DNA of 64,000 nucleotides. Source: Facklamia sp. 7083-14-GEN3. Lineage in GTDB: Bacteria; Bacillota; Bacilli; Lactobacillales; Aerococcaceae. The position numbers and the translations under genes were made by a program. The stretch covers positions 868,001-932,000 of the forward strand of contig NZ_JANSGD010000001.1 of the NCBI RefSeq assembly GCF_024742075.1, read 5' to 3'. Each line of letters begins with the position of its first letter. The first letter of the stretch is position 1. Of this stretch, positions 20,224 to 28,146 are shown piece after piece. Under the pieces are notes generated by a model, which had not been told where the DNA came from, searched no databases, and saw only the letters and a list, made by a program, of their open reading frames with translations.

Positions 20224-20240
20224 ATTATAAAACGCTTCCA
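20224..20240 (-). promoter_or_regulatory. kbl promoter -10 with cre-like CcpA site
   Basis: Minus-strand TATAAT (20229-20224) is preceded by TGGAAGCGTTTTAT (20240-20227), which keeps the TGNAANCG core of cre but differs from the 14-base consensus at three positions. A weak -35 TTTGCT lies 18 bases upstream of the -10. Confidence 0.5.
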
Positions 20241-20320
20241 GATTTAAAGCAAATACAATCTCAATTATGATTAATTCCTTATTAATTTCTCATTATTTTC
20301 TTATTCTAAAGGTAAGTAGA

Positions 20321-21837
20321 CTAGTTCTGATTGTTACTAAAATATTGAGTCGACTGAACAGCCTTTCTCCAACCTTTATATAAATTTTCACTTCGATTTA
20401 TTGACATTTGCGGTTTAAAAGTTTTAGCAGGTTTAACTAATCGTTGAATTTCTTCAATGGACGACCAATAGCCGACCGCTAAGCCTGCTAAAAACGCAGC
20501 TCCCAATGCAGTAGACTCCAGATTAGATAGACGCGTAACTGCTGTGTTTAAAATATCTGCTTGAAATTGCATCAAGTAATTGTTTTTACAAGCCCCTCCA
20601 TCGACTTTTAATTCTGGAATGACTACCTCGGTTTCATCCTTCATCACATCGATGATATCACGTACTTGATAAGCTAAAGACTGTAAAGTCGCTTTAACGA
20701 AATCGGTCTTGTCTGTCCCACGAGTCAAGCCAAAAACCGCCCCTCTAGCTTGAGAATCCCAATAAGGTGCTCCTAATCCTGTGAAAGCTGGCACCACATA
20801 TACTTCATCCTCATTCTCAGATTGACGAGCGAGTATTTCGGATTCAGAAGATTTGCCTATCATTTCTAATCCATCCCGGAGCCATTGAATAGCTGAACCT
20901 GCTACGAAAATAGACCCTTCTATACAATAAACCGGAGGTTGATCAGGGAATTTATAAGCAATGGAAGTAGCGAGTGCATGTTGAGACAGCTTCATTTCGT
21001 GACCAATGTTCATCAAAATAAAGGCACCTGTTCCGTAGGTTGATTTGACTTGACCTTTTTTAAAAGCTAATTGCCCTATCAGTGCTGCTTGCTGATCTCC
21101 AGCCATGCCAGCTAATGGTATTTCGTGACCGTAAAAATGATAGGTAGCTGTTTTTCCGTATATTTCTGAATTTGATACTACTTTTGGTAATATTTGAGCA
21201 GGAATATTAAATATCTTTAATAGCTCTTGATCCCATTCAAGTGTATTAATATTAAATAAAAGGGTTCGTGAAGCATTTGAATAGTCAGTTATATGATGGC
21301 TTCCTCCTGATAACTTCCACATTAACCAACTATCTATTGTACCGAAGGCTAACTCACCTCACCTGCTTCAGCTCTTACTTGAGCAGTTGGGATGCAATTT
21401 AAAATCCAGCGAATTTTACTCGCTGAAAAATAAGGGTCAAGCGGTAAACCTGTCTTTTTCTTAATAACGTCTTCATAACCACTCTTTTTAACCGCTTGAC
21501 AAATTTCACTTGATTGCCGCGATTGCCAGACAATCGCGTGATAGATAGGCTCTCCGCTTTCACGGTCCCAAATGACTGTCGTCTCCCTTTGATTAGTGAT
21601 TCCGATTGCTACTATTTGCTTAGGTTGAATATCACCATTAATCAAAGCTTGAGAAATAACGGATTGAACGGACTGCCATATCTCATTGGCGTCTTGTTCT
21701 ACCCAACCAGATTGAGGAAAAAATTGTTTAAATTCTTTTTGAGCACTGGCTATAAACTCACCTTGGTGGTTTACTATGACTGCTCGAGTGGATGTCGTCC
21801 CTTGATCGATTGCCATTACATATCGGTCGTCTAACAA
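20321..21837 (-). pseudogene. glpK: Glycerol kinase, frameshifted by a 5-bp tandem duplication
   Basis: Glycerol + ATP to glycerol-3-phosphate. The N-terminal part (TTG start at 21837 with AGAGGTG upstream; [22 protein letters not shown]) runs in one frame to a stop at 21349, and the rest ([15 protein letters not shown] ... [10 protein letters not shown] ... [15 protein letters not shown]) continues in another. At 21353-21362 the plus strand reads CTCACCTCAC; removing one CTCAC joins the frames as [11 protein letters not shown] at about residue 158, exactly where intact GlpK reads similarly. All other family motifs are intact, so the lesion looks recent. No glpO or glpF beside it. Either a pseudogene, a reversible switch, or a sequence error. 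Confidence 0.85.
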
Positions 21838-21924
21838 AATTAAGCACCTCTCTTTAATCGTGTAAATAAGTGATTGTATTATAATTCTTGTCAAAAAACT
21901 TCTCAAGTTTCTCTAAAATAAGAC

Positions 21925-21952
21925 TTGTATTCTATTATTTTAAAGGTATAAT
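21925..21952 (+). promoter_or_regulatory. psuK-psuG promoter
   Basis: TTGTAT (21925-21930), 16 bases, TATAAT (21947-21952), about 30 bases ahead of the translation start region. Confidence 0.6.
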
Positions 21953-21982
21953 TAAGACAAGAATCTTAAATAAGGACAATTG

Positions 21983-23122
21983 TTGTCGGTAGGAGGTATT
22001 ATCATCGGACTCAATTCTAACGAAAAGCGTGTTTTAGATTTAATTAAACAAGACCCTTTTCTTACTCAGGCCAAACTTGCTGAAATTTTGAGCATTAATC
22101 GGTCTACTCTAGCCAATATTGTGTCTTCACTTACACAAAAACGCTACTTGCAAGGTAGAGCCTATATTGTTAATGAACCAGCTGATATTTTTTGTATTGG
22201 GGCTATGAATATTGATCGTATCTTTCAGTTAAAAACAACTTTACTTAAAGCCACATCTAATCCTGTTAACTCAACAGTGACCGTTGGAGGAGTGGCACGG
22301 AATGTAGCAGAAAATCTTGGTAGGATGGAACTCTCAGTGAGTTTACTATCTTTAGCGGGTATCGATGCTGATTTTGAAGAAATTAAGGCTGTTACCCAGC
22401 CCTTTGTGAATTTAGACCATGTGAAAGCTTTAGAAAATCACAATACATCCTCCTACACTGCCATTCTCGATGAAACAGGACAGATGGAAGTAGCCTTTGC
22501 TGATATGGAGATTTGTGATCAAATGAATGCAGAATGGATTACTAATTACCATCTGCAAATTGAAAATTGTCAATTCATTGCTATGGATCTTAATCTCACT
22601 CAATCTGCTGTTGAACAAGTCATGAATTTAGCGAGAAAGCAACAAATACCTCTGCTGGTTATTCCCGTTTCTGGACCAAAAATGAACCATCTGCCAGAGA
22701 ATTTAAAAGGAATCACATGGTTAATTGTTAATCAGGATGAATCTGAAGAATACTTTAATCATAAAGTTAAGACGGAGGATGATTTTTTAACTGTCGCTAA
22801 CCTTTGGATTGATCGTGGAGTGGAAAATGTCATTATCACTCGTGGTACTAAACCATTACTGTATTTGAATCAAACGAAAGAGGCTTTATACTACCAACCT
22901 CCTAATAACCCTAGGTTAGTGGATGTAACAGGGGCTGGCGATTCCTTTGTAGCAGGATTAATATATGGTCTCAAAAAAGAATACGCTCCAAGTGAAGCCA
23001 TTCACTATGGTATCACTAACTCTTATTACACTGTACAATCTCCTTCCACGGTTAGAAAAAATCTTAATGCTCAGCTGATTGAAGAAGAACGCCAAATGAT
23101 CGGAAATTGTCAAATAAATTAA
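21983..23122 (+). CDS. psuK: Pseudouridine kinase with N-terminal helix-turn-helix
   Basis: PfkB-family kinase making pseudouridine 5'-phosphate. An N-terminal winged helix-turn-helix of about 50 residues (NEKRVLDLIK ... LSINRSTLANIVSSL) precedes the sugar-kinase domain (FCIGAMNIDRIF; TVGGVARNVAENLGRM; ATP/anion hole DVTGAGDSFVAG). Such HTH-PfkB fusions are known next to psuG. The start is unclear: TTG 21983 follows AAGGA, but a far stronger AGGAGGT at 21991-21997 lies inside the frame and points at ATT/ATC codons at 21998-22006. Homologues begin close to NEKRVL, favouring a short N-terminus. Confidence 0.85.
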   Translation: MSVGGIIIGLNSNEKRVLDLIKQDPFLTQAKLAEILSINRSTLANIVSSLTQKRYLQGRAYIVNEPADIFCIGAMNIDRIFQLKTTLLKATSNPVNSTVTVGGVARNVAENLGRMELSVSLLSLAGIDADFEEIKAVTQPFVNLDHVKALENHNTSSYTAILDETGQMEVAFADMEICDQMNAEWITNYHLQIENCQFIAMDLNLTQSAVEQVMNLARKQQIPLLVIPVSGPKMNHLPENLKGITWLIVNQDESEEYFNHKVKTEDDFLTVANLWIDRGVENVIITRGTKPLLYLNQTKEALYYQPPNNPRLVDVTGAGDSFVAGLIYGLKKEYAPSEAIHYGITNSYYTVQSPSTVRKNLNAQLIEEERQMIGNCQIN

Positions 23123-23141
23123 AAGAAAGAGGAATATAACA

Positions 23142-24095
23142 ATGAATCAAATTTATAATAAAGAAACTAGTAACGCTATGAGTCATCCCCTACTATCTAT
23201 CTCTCAAGAAGTTCAAGCAGCAATTATTCAACAAAAACCGATTGTGGCTTTAGAATCTACGATCATTTCTCACGGAATGCCCTATCCACAAAACGTTAAA
23301 ATGGCACAACAAACTGAACAAATTATTCGTGATCACGGAGCCGTACCAGCAACCATTGCCATTATGAATGGCCAATTTAAAATTGGTCTAGAAGAAGAAG
23401 ACTTGGAAATCTTAGCTACAGCAAAAAATGTAGCTAAAGTATCCAGAAGAGACTTAGCCGAAGTAATTGCCAATAAACAATTAGGTGCAACGACAGTAGC
23501 TACAACCATGATTGGTGCGCACCTAGCTGGTATTAAAGTATTTGTAACAGGCGGTATTGGTGGGGTTCACCGTGGATACACTGACCACATGGATGTATCT
23601 GCTGACCTTGAAGAATTAGCACAAACCCCTGTCACAGTAGTATGTGCTGGCGCTAAAGCTATTTTGGACTTACCAAGAACCTTGGAATACTTAGAAACTA
23701 AAGGTGTTCCCGTTACTGGTTATCAGACTGATTATCTTCCAGCCTTTTATTCTTCCACCTCACCTTACCGTTTAACGAGTCGCGCTGATTCTGCAGAAGA
23801 AATTGCTCAAAGGATGATGGCTGCCGACCAATTAGATTTAAAAGCCGGCTTATTGATTGCAAACCCTATTCCTAAGGAACATGAAATCCCTAATGATGAA
23901 ATCAATGCTATTATTGATCAAGCTCTAGCTGAAGAAAAAGAAGCTGGCGTCCATGGTAAGGAATCTACCCCTTTCTTATTAGCAAAAATTGTTGAATTGA
24001 CTGAAGGTCGCTCATTAGAAACTAATATTCAATTGGTTTATAATAATGCTAAATTAGGTGCAGAAATTGCGGTTCAGTATCAAATGAAAAACTAA
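23142..24095 (+). CDS. psuG: Pseudouridine-5'-phosphate glycosidase
   Basis: Reversibly splits pseudouridine 5'-phosphate into uracil and ribose 5-phosphate. 317 residues; family signature VALESTIISHGMPYPQN near the N-terminus, catalytic Lys region KVSRRDL, and metal-site GGIGGVHRG are intact. Follows psuK by 19 bases in the same operon. The uracil released can be used by Upp at 5.3 kb. The annotated ATG has GAGGAA upstream; an internal Met at residue 13 is a possible alternative. Confidence 0.95.
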   Translation: MNQIYNKETSNAMSHPLLSISQEVQAAIIQQKPIVALESTIISHGMPYPQNVKMAQQTEQIIRDHGAVPATIAIMNGQFKIGLEEEDLEILATAKNVAKVSRRDLAEVIANKQLGATTVATTMIGAHLAGIKVFVTGGIGGVHRGYTDHMDVSADLEELAQTPVTVVCAGAKAILDLPRTLEYLETKGVPVTGYQTDYLPAFYSSTSPYRLTSRADSAEEIAQRMMAADQLDLKAGLLIANPIPKEHEIPNDEINAIIDQALAEEKEAGVHGKESTPFLLAKIVELTEGRSLETNIQLVYNNAKLGAEIAVQYQMKN

Positions 24096-24101
24096 TTAAA
24101 C

Positions 24102-24146
24102 ATATAAGCCTCTAATTCGGATTATTTCCGAATTGGAGGCTTATAT
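24102..24146 (+). terminator. Long hairpin after psuG
   Basis: 19-bp stem with one G-U pair and a seven-base loop, seven bases after the psuG stop; the 3' flank is AT-rich rather than a pure T run. Confidence 0.7.
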
Positions 24147-24173
24147 ATATTATAATAAATTATTAACTAATAA

Positions 24174-24211
24174 AGGAAACGCTTGCTTTATCGACCTTAT
24201 AAAGGTATATT
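24174..24211 (+). promoter_or_regulatory. BMP-protein promoter with cre site
   Basis: TTGCTT (24183-24188), 17 bases, TATATT (24206-24211). AGGAAACGCTTGCTT (24174-24188) matches the reverse cre consensus WGNNWNCGNTTNCAW with one mismatch and covers the -35, so CcpA could repress here. Confidence 0.6.
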
Positions 24212-24237
24212 ATAGTTAAAACAAATGGAGGTATTCT

Positions 24238-25371
24238 ATGAAAAAATTATTTACATTATCGGCAGCTGCTTTAGCACTTGGTGCAGCTACTTTACCCGCA
24301 GCATCAGTTGCAGCTCAAGGCCAAATTTCACCAGTTATTATCACAGACGTTGGTGGAGTGGACGACAAATCTTTCAACCAATCAGCTTGGGAAGGTTTAC
24401 AAGCTTATGGTGAAGAAAATGAATTAGAAGAAGGTCCTGGTGGATTCTTCTATCTTGAATCTAAATCAGATTCAGATTATGTAACAAACATCAATACGGC
24501 TATCCAAGGTGGATCAAACCTTATCTTTGGTATTGGTTATAAATTACAACCCGCTATTGATGAAGCAGCAGGACAAAATCCAGACGCTAACTTTGTTATT
24601 GTAGACTCTGTGGTTGAACAAGATAACGTAGCTTCTATTACCTTTAAAGATAATGAAGCAGCTTTCTTAGCAGGTGTTGCAGCAGCTATGACTACTAAGA
24701 CAGACCACATCGGTTTCATCGGTGGAGTTGAGTCTGAAGTAATTGACCGTTTCGAAGCTGGATTCGTAGCAGGTGCTAAAACAGTTAACCCTGATATCGA
24801 AATCTCAATCGAATACGCTGGTCACTTTGCAGATGCTCCTAAAGGAAAGCAATTAGCAGCTTCAATCTACTCTAGTGGCGCTGACATCATTTATCACGCT
24901 GCGGGTGGAACTGGTCAAGGAGTCTTCTCAGAAGCTAAAGACCGTGTATCAAATGATCCTTCTCAAGAATTATATGTCATTGGTGTAGACTTAGACCAAG
25001 ACGCTGAAGGTTTAATTGAAATTGATGGTGAAGAACGTCACTTAACTTTAACTTCTACTTTAAAACAAGTTGGTGAATCAGTGAAAGCATTTACTGAAAA
25101 AACACAAGCTGATGGTTTTGAAGGTGGAGTTCAAACATTAGGTTTAGCTGACGGTGGTGTAGACCTTACAACTGAATTCTTAACTGACGAAGTTAAGAAA
25201 GCCGTTGAAGATTATAAACAACAAATCATTGATGGAGATATCGTTGTTCCTGAAAAACCAGGTGAAGAAATGACTTCTAATGAAGATGCTGACGCTGAAA
25301 AAGCTGAAGACGAAACAGAAGAAGAAACTGCTGAAGAAGCTGAAGAAACTGAAGAAACTGAAGCAGAATAA
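24238..25371 (+). CDS. BMP/PnrA-family nucleoside-binding protein, non-lipidated, acidic tail
   Basis: Substrate-binding protein of a purine/pyrimidine nucleoside ABC transporter. 377 residues; ITDVGGVDDKSFNQSAWEG after the signal peptide is the BMP hallmark, followed by SDSDYVTNIN, IGFIGGVES and YHAAGGTGQGVF. Family members are normally lipoproteins, but here the signal peptide ends SVAAQGQ with no cysteine, so it is cut by signal peptidase I. The last 39 residues (339-377) are a Glu/Asp/Ala/Thr tail. It stands alone: no ATPase or permease genes follow. Location beside psuKG suggests, without proving, that it binds pseudouridine or another nucleoside. Confidence 0.85.
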   Translation: MKKLFTLSAAALALGAATLPAASVAAQGQISPVIITDVGGVDDKSFNQSAWEGLQAYGEENELEEGPGGFFYLESKSDSDYVTNINTAIQGGSNLIFGIGYKLQPAIDEAAGQNPDANFVIVDSVVEQDNVASITFKDNEAAFLAGVAAAMTTKTDHIGFIGGVESEVIDRFEAGFVAGAKTVNPDIEISIEYAGHFADAPKGKQLAASIYSSGADIIYHAAGGTGQGVFSEAKDRVSNDPSQELYVIGVDLDQDAEGLIEIDGEERHLTLTSTLKQVGESVKAFTEKTQADGFEGGVQTLGLADGGVDLTTEFLTDEVKKAVEDYKQQIIDGDIVVPEKPGEEMTSNEDADAEKAEDETEEETAEEAEETEETEAE

Positions 25372-25389
25372 TAATTAAAAGTTAATTAT

Positions 25390-25430
25390 AAAAAGAGCAA
25401 GCTTGATTTATCTTAAGCTTGCTCTTTTTT
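25390..25430 (+). terminator. Terminator of the BMP gene
   Basis: 15-bp perfect stem AAAAAGAGCAAGCTT / AAGCTTGCTCTTTTT with T run. Confidence 0.9.
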
Positions 25431-25588
25431 ATTTGAATCTAGCCAACATTTTCTCTTTTAGGAATATTATGACAAAAGTTTCTTATAATATTAAATTATT
25501 CTAAAATGAAAGTAAAAATTTATTTTATTAATAAATGTCAGAAAATGATTTCTTTTGGTGTATTAAGGATAAGAAAGGAGGAAATACT

Positions 25589-26128
25589 TTGGACTTAGAT
25601 AATAAAATTATAAAACTAATTAGAAAGAGAAACGAAAAAGGCATTCGCTATCTGATTGAGAAATATGGCGGTCTTTTATATGCTGTTATTCGAAAACACT
25701 CACAAGGTTATTCTGCTTATCATGAGGAATGTTTTAATGATGTTCTTCTAGCCGTTTGGAAAAATATTGAACAGTTTGATCCCAAAAGATCAACCTTTAA
25801 GAACTGGATAATGGCAATTGCTCGCTATCGCGCTTTGAATTTAGTAAGGAAAAATCAGCAAGACTACTCTAACTTAACAATAAATGAAGAGATTATCTCA
25901 GAACAAGAAGATACTATCGACGGATTTATTCTAAGAGAAGATGTGAATCAAATGATACAAGCACTTTCTCCTCAAGATCAAAAAATATTTATTAAATTAT
26001 TTTTCCAAGGTTTAACGACAGATGAAGTCGCTCAAGACTTAGATACAAATAAAAATACTATTTACCAACATTTGTCACGTGCTAGAAAAAAATTAAGAAA
26101 GGAATTTAATTATGACAAATATTTATGA
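25589..26128 (+). CDS. ECF-type RNA polymerase sigma factor
   Basis: 179 residues from a TTG start at 25589 placed seven bases after GGAGG; the 18 upstream codons are judged not translated. Region 2 (ECFNDVLLAVWKNIEQFDPKRSTFKNWIMAIARYRALNLVR) and region 4 helix-turn-helix (LSPQDQKIFIKLFFQGLTTDEVAQDL ... LSRARKKLRK) are clear, without regions 1 or 3, hence an extracytoplasmic-function sigma factor. Its stop lies 17 bases inside the next gene, which encodes the probable anti-sigma factor. Target genes are unknown. Confidence 0.9.
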   Translation: MDLDNKIIKLIRKRNEKGIRYLIEKYGGLLYAVIRKHSQGYSAYHEECFNDVLLAVWKNIEQFDPKRSTFKNWIMAIARYRALNLVRKNQQDYSNLTINEEIISEQEDTIDGFILREDVNQMIQALSPQDQKIFIKLFFQGLTTDEVAQDLDTNKNTIYQHLSRARKKLRKEFNYDKYL

Positions 26129-27209
26129 TTTATTAAATGATACCGAAGTCGAGATGAATGATTATCAAGAATTAGAGTTGGATGTGCAAACCAAAAAAAA
26201 TCTTTGGCATAACTTTCGTAAATTGGATCCTTCCAATCATAAACCAGTAGCGTTCAACTCTACTCTTGCTATTATTACTGCTTCTTTTTTACTAATGATC
26301 AGTCCACTTGGAGGATCTATCCATGCCTTAACTATTAAATTAGTGGATGAGATCAGTTTTTCAATGGGCCAGTCCCTAGGTCTATCCTACCAAGGGAAGA
26401 CATTTTCCATCAATCAAACAGCTAAAATAGGCGACTACACAGTCAAAGTCATTGATCTTATCCTAGATCAAAAATCAATGACGATCAATTATTTACTTGA
26501 AGGTGACGATTTAACTGTTGAAAACCCTCCAATAGAAATTAATCAACAATTACTAATCAATGGCGAAGAAGCAAGTATCTCTTCATATAGTGGTGGTACA
26601 GGAAAGGTGCAAGGTCATGTTCTCAATAATGTTACTACTTATACTTTTGATAAACCAATTAAATTAGAAAAGCAAAATGAGATTGTATTTCAACTGACTG
26701 GTTGGTTTGATCCTTGGAATAAAAAAGTTATTAGTCAGGAAAGCGCACGATTTACTTTCCAAGGAGATCCTGAAGCCTTATCTGGAGACTCCCTTTACCT
26801 CGAGAAAGATCAAATCATAGAAACTGATAGGGGCGAATTACGGCTAACGCAAATCCGACTCCATCCCTATGCCACAAATTTTGTTTTTAAAGAAGAAATT
26901 AATGATTCCAACCCTCGAGGATTTTATGAGTTAGAACTTGAAGATAAAAAAGGTCGTAAAATTACTTTTTATGAATCTGTTACCGTGTCTAGTCCGGATA
27001 ATAAAACAGTTGAAAGTACTTTTGACTTCAAAAATTATGAGGCTGAATTCACTCAGGAAGATTTATTAAAGATGGACGAAGTTAAAGCCAGATTATTATT
27101 TACAGAAATGGGCGACACAATTAAAGATAAAAATAGTTTATCCATTTACGATGGAAATAAAAAACCAACAGAAATTGTCAGCGATACTTTCACAATTAAA
27201 TTAAAATAA
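26112..27209 (+). CDS. Membrane-bound anti-sigma factor, DUF4179-like
   Basis: 365 residues: a short cytoplasmic part (1-57) that would bind the sigma factor, one membrane helix (about 58-75, NSTLAIITASFLLMISPLGG), and a large extracellular beta-rich domain of the DUF4179/DUF5643 type often found with ECF sigma factors. AAAGGA precedes the ATG. Overlap with the sigma gene implies coupled translation and stoichiometric control. The signal that releases the sigma factor cannot be read from the sequence. Confidence 0.78.
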   Translation: MTNIYDLLNDTEVEMNDYQELELDVQTKKNLWHNFRKLDPSNHKPVAFNSTLAIITASFLLMISPLGGSIHALTIKLVDEISFSMGQSLGLSYQGKTFSINQTAKIGDYTVKVIDLILDQKSMTINYLLEGDDLTVENPPIEINQQLLINGEEASISSYSGGTGKVQGHVLNNVTTYTFDKPIKLEKQNEIVFQLTGWFDPWNKKVISQESARFTFQGDPEALSGDSLYLEKDQIIETDRGELRLTQIRLHPYATNFVFKEEINDSNPRGFYELELEDKKGRKITFYESVTVSSPDNKTVESTFDFKNYEAEFTQEDLLKMDEVKARLLFTEMGDTIKDKNSLSIYDGNKKPTEIVSDTFTIKLK

Positions 27210-27220
27210 GATTTAAAGTC

Positions 27221-27255
27221 AAAAGAAGAGAAGGTACTCTACCTTCTCTTCTTTT
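27221..27255 (+). terminator. Terminator of the sigma/anti-sigma operon
   Basis: 15-bp stem AAAAGAAGAGAAGGT / ACCTTCTCTTCTTTT shortly after the anti-sigma stop. Confidence 0.88.
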
Positions 27256-27297
27256 GTAATTTTTAGTTAAATATATTGATTAAAAGTAAGTAACATA

Positions 27298-27326
27298 TTG
27301 ACTTAAATGTTAGAATTGGATAGAAT
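27298..27326 (+). promoter_or_regulatory. tRNA-Ala promoter
   Basis: TTGACT, exactly 17 bases, TAGAAT, ending 19 bases before the mature tRNA 5' end. Confidence 0.8.
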
Positions 27327-27345
27327 ACATTTATATCTTTGTATG

Positions 27346-27418
<73 letters not shown>

Positions 27419-27437
27419 TTTCATATATCAGATAATT

Positions 27438-27487
27438 ATAACCACCACTAGAAACCTTGATATTAAGGCGTTTCTAAGGGTGGTTAT
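27438..27487. terminator. Large interrupted inverted repeat after tRNA-Ala
   Basis: ATAACCACC / GGTGGTTAT outer stem with inner TAGAAAC / GTTTCTA and CCTT / AAGG stems. It can serve as terminator for the tRNA. The left 13 bases (ATAACCACCACTA) recur at 28730-28742. Between here and 27602 no intact gene is visible; a second weak hairpin at 27568-27592 could end the YolD-like transcript. Confidence 0.6.
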
Positions 27488-27602
27488 TTTGTTTGATATC
27501 GAATTTTCTGAATCAGAACGTGTGACTTTTCGTGAGACTTTTTAAATCTCACTAAAACTAAAAATCCCCCTACTCTTTTAAGAGTAAGAGGGTTATTAGT
27601 AT

Positions 27603-27959
27603 TTATTCCACCATATCGACGCGAATAAGGTCATCAATTAGAATATATAAGTAATCACCTTGAGCCTTGACTGCTATCTTGTCAAAATCAAAGATATCAA
27701 TCACTCCATCAATGAAAGACGTTTTCTTTTTAGAATCGAGGTAAGTAAACCTTATCTCTAGCTTTTGAACGTAAGCCTAATTGAGCAGCATAAGCTTTTA
27801 CTGCGGGCTTTGACGCTTGTAAACGTCCTCTCCCGTGTTGTATTCTTTCTTGAGCGTCGCTGTGTGCTCAGATAAGAAGAAGCCCATTCACTTGGCCATC
27901 TTCCGGTCTTGATACTCCCGTGCTGCTTTTGATTTTAAATAAGAACGATCTACGCCCAT
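27603..27959 (-). pseudogene. YolD-like family gene with three internal stop codons
   Basis: One reading frame of 119 codons without indels reads MGVDRSYLKSKAAREYQDRK, then MGFFLSEHTATL, then AYVQKLEIRFTYLDSKKK and FDFDKIAVKAQGDYLYILID, the profile of YolD-like proteins that accompany Y-family polymerases (UvrX/UmuC) in Firmicutes mobile DNA. It is broken by TGA (codon 24, replacing the family Trp), TAA (codon 54) and TAG (codon 61). Each is one G-to-A or C-to-T step from TGG, CAA and CAG. An AAGGAAG site precedes the ATG and an SOS-type box overlaps its promoter. No polymerase gene is left beside it. Confidence 0.8.
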
Positions 27960-27980
27960 ATAATCACTTCCTTAAGAACA

Positions 27981-27999
27981 ATTATACGGACATACGTTC
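27981..27999 (-). promoter_or_regulatory. SOS (LexA/DinR) box and -10 ahead of the YolD-like pseudogene
   Basis: Minus strand GAACGTATGTCC (27999-27988), seven of eight defined bases of GAACNNNNGTTC, followed directly by TATAAT (27986-27981). Position between -35 (TTCACC, 28008-28003) and -10 fits LexA repression of a yolD/umuC-type unit. Confidence 0.6.
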
Positions 28000-28103
28000 T
28001 TTCTGGTGAAGTAGGTTATTAGTGTAAGTTATCACTACTTTGCAGATTAACCGTAGCTGTACTTTCATCAAATGGCATAAAATAATGTTCTTTTTGATTT
28101 ATC

Positions 28104-28146
28104 AAACAGTCATCATTTAGCTATGGTCGGCAGGCGGTGACTGTTT
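28104..28146 (-). terminator. Terminator of the lipoprotein gene
   Basis: 11-bp stem AAACAGTCATC / GGTGACTGTTT (one G-U pair) touching the gene's stop; the T run on the minus strand is weak, on the plus strand better. Confidence 0.6.
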
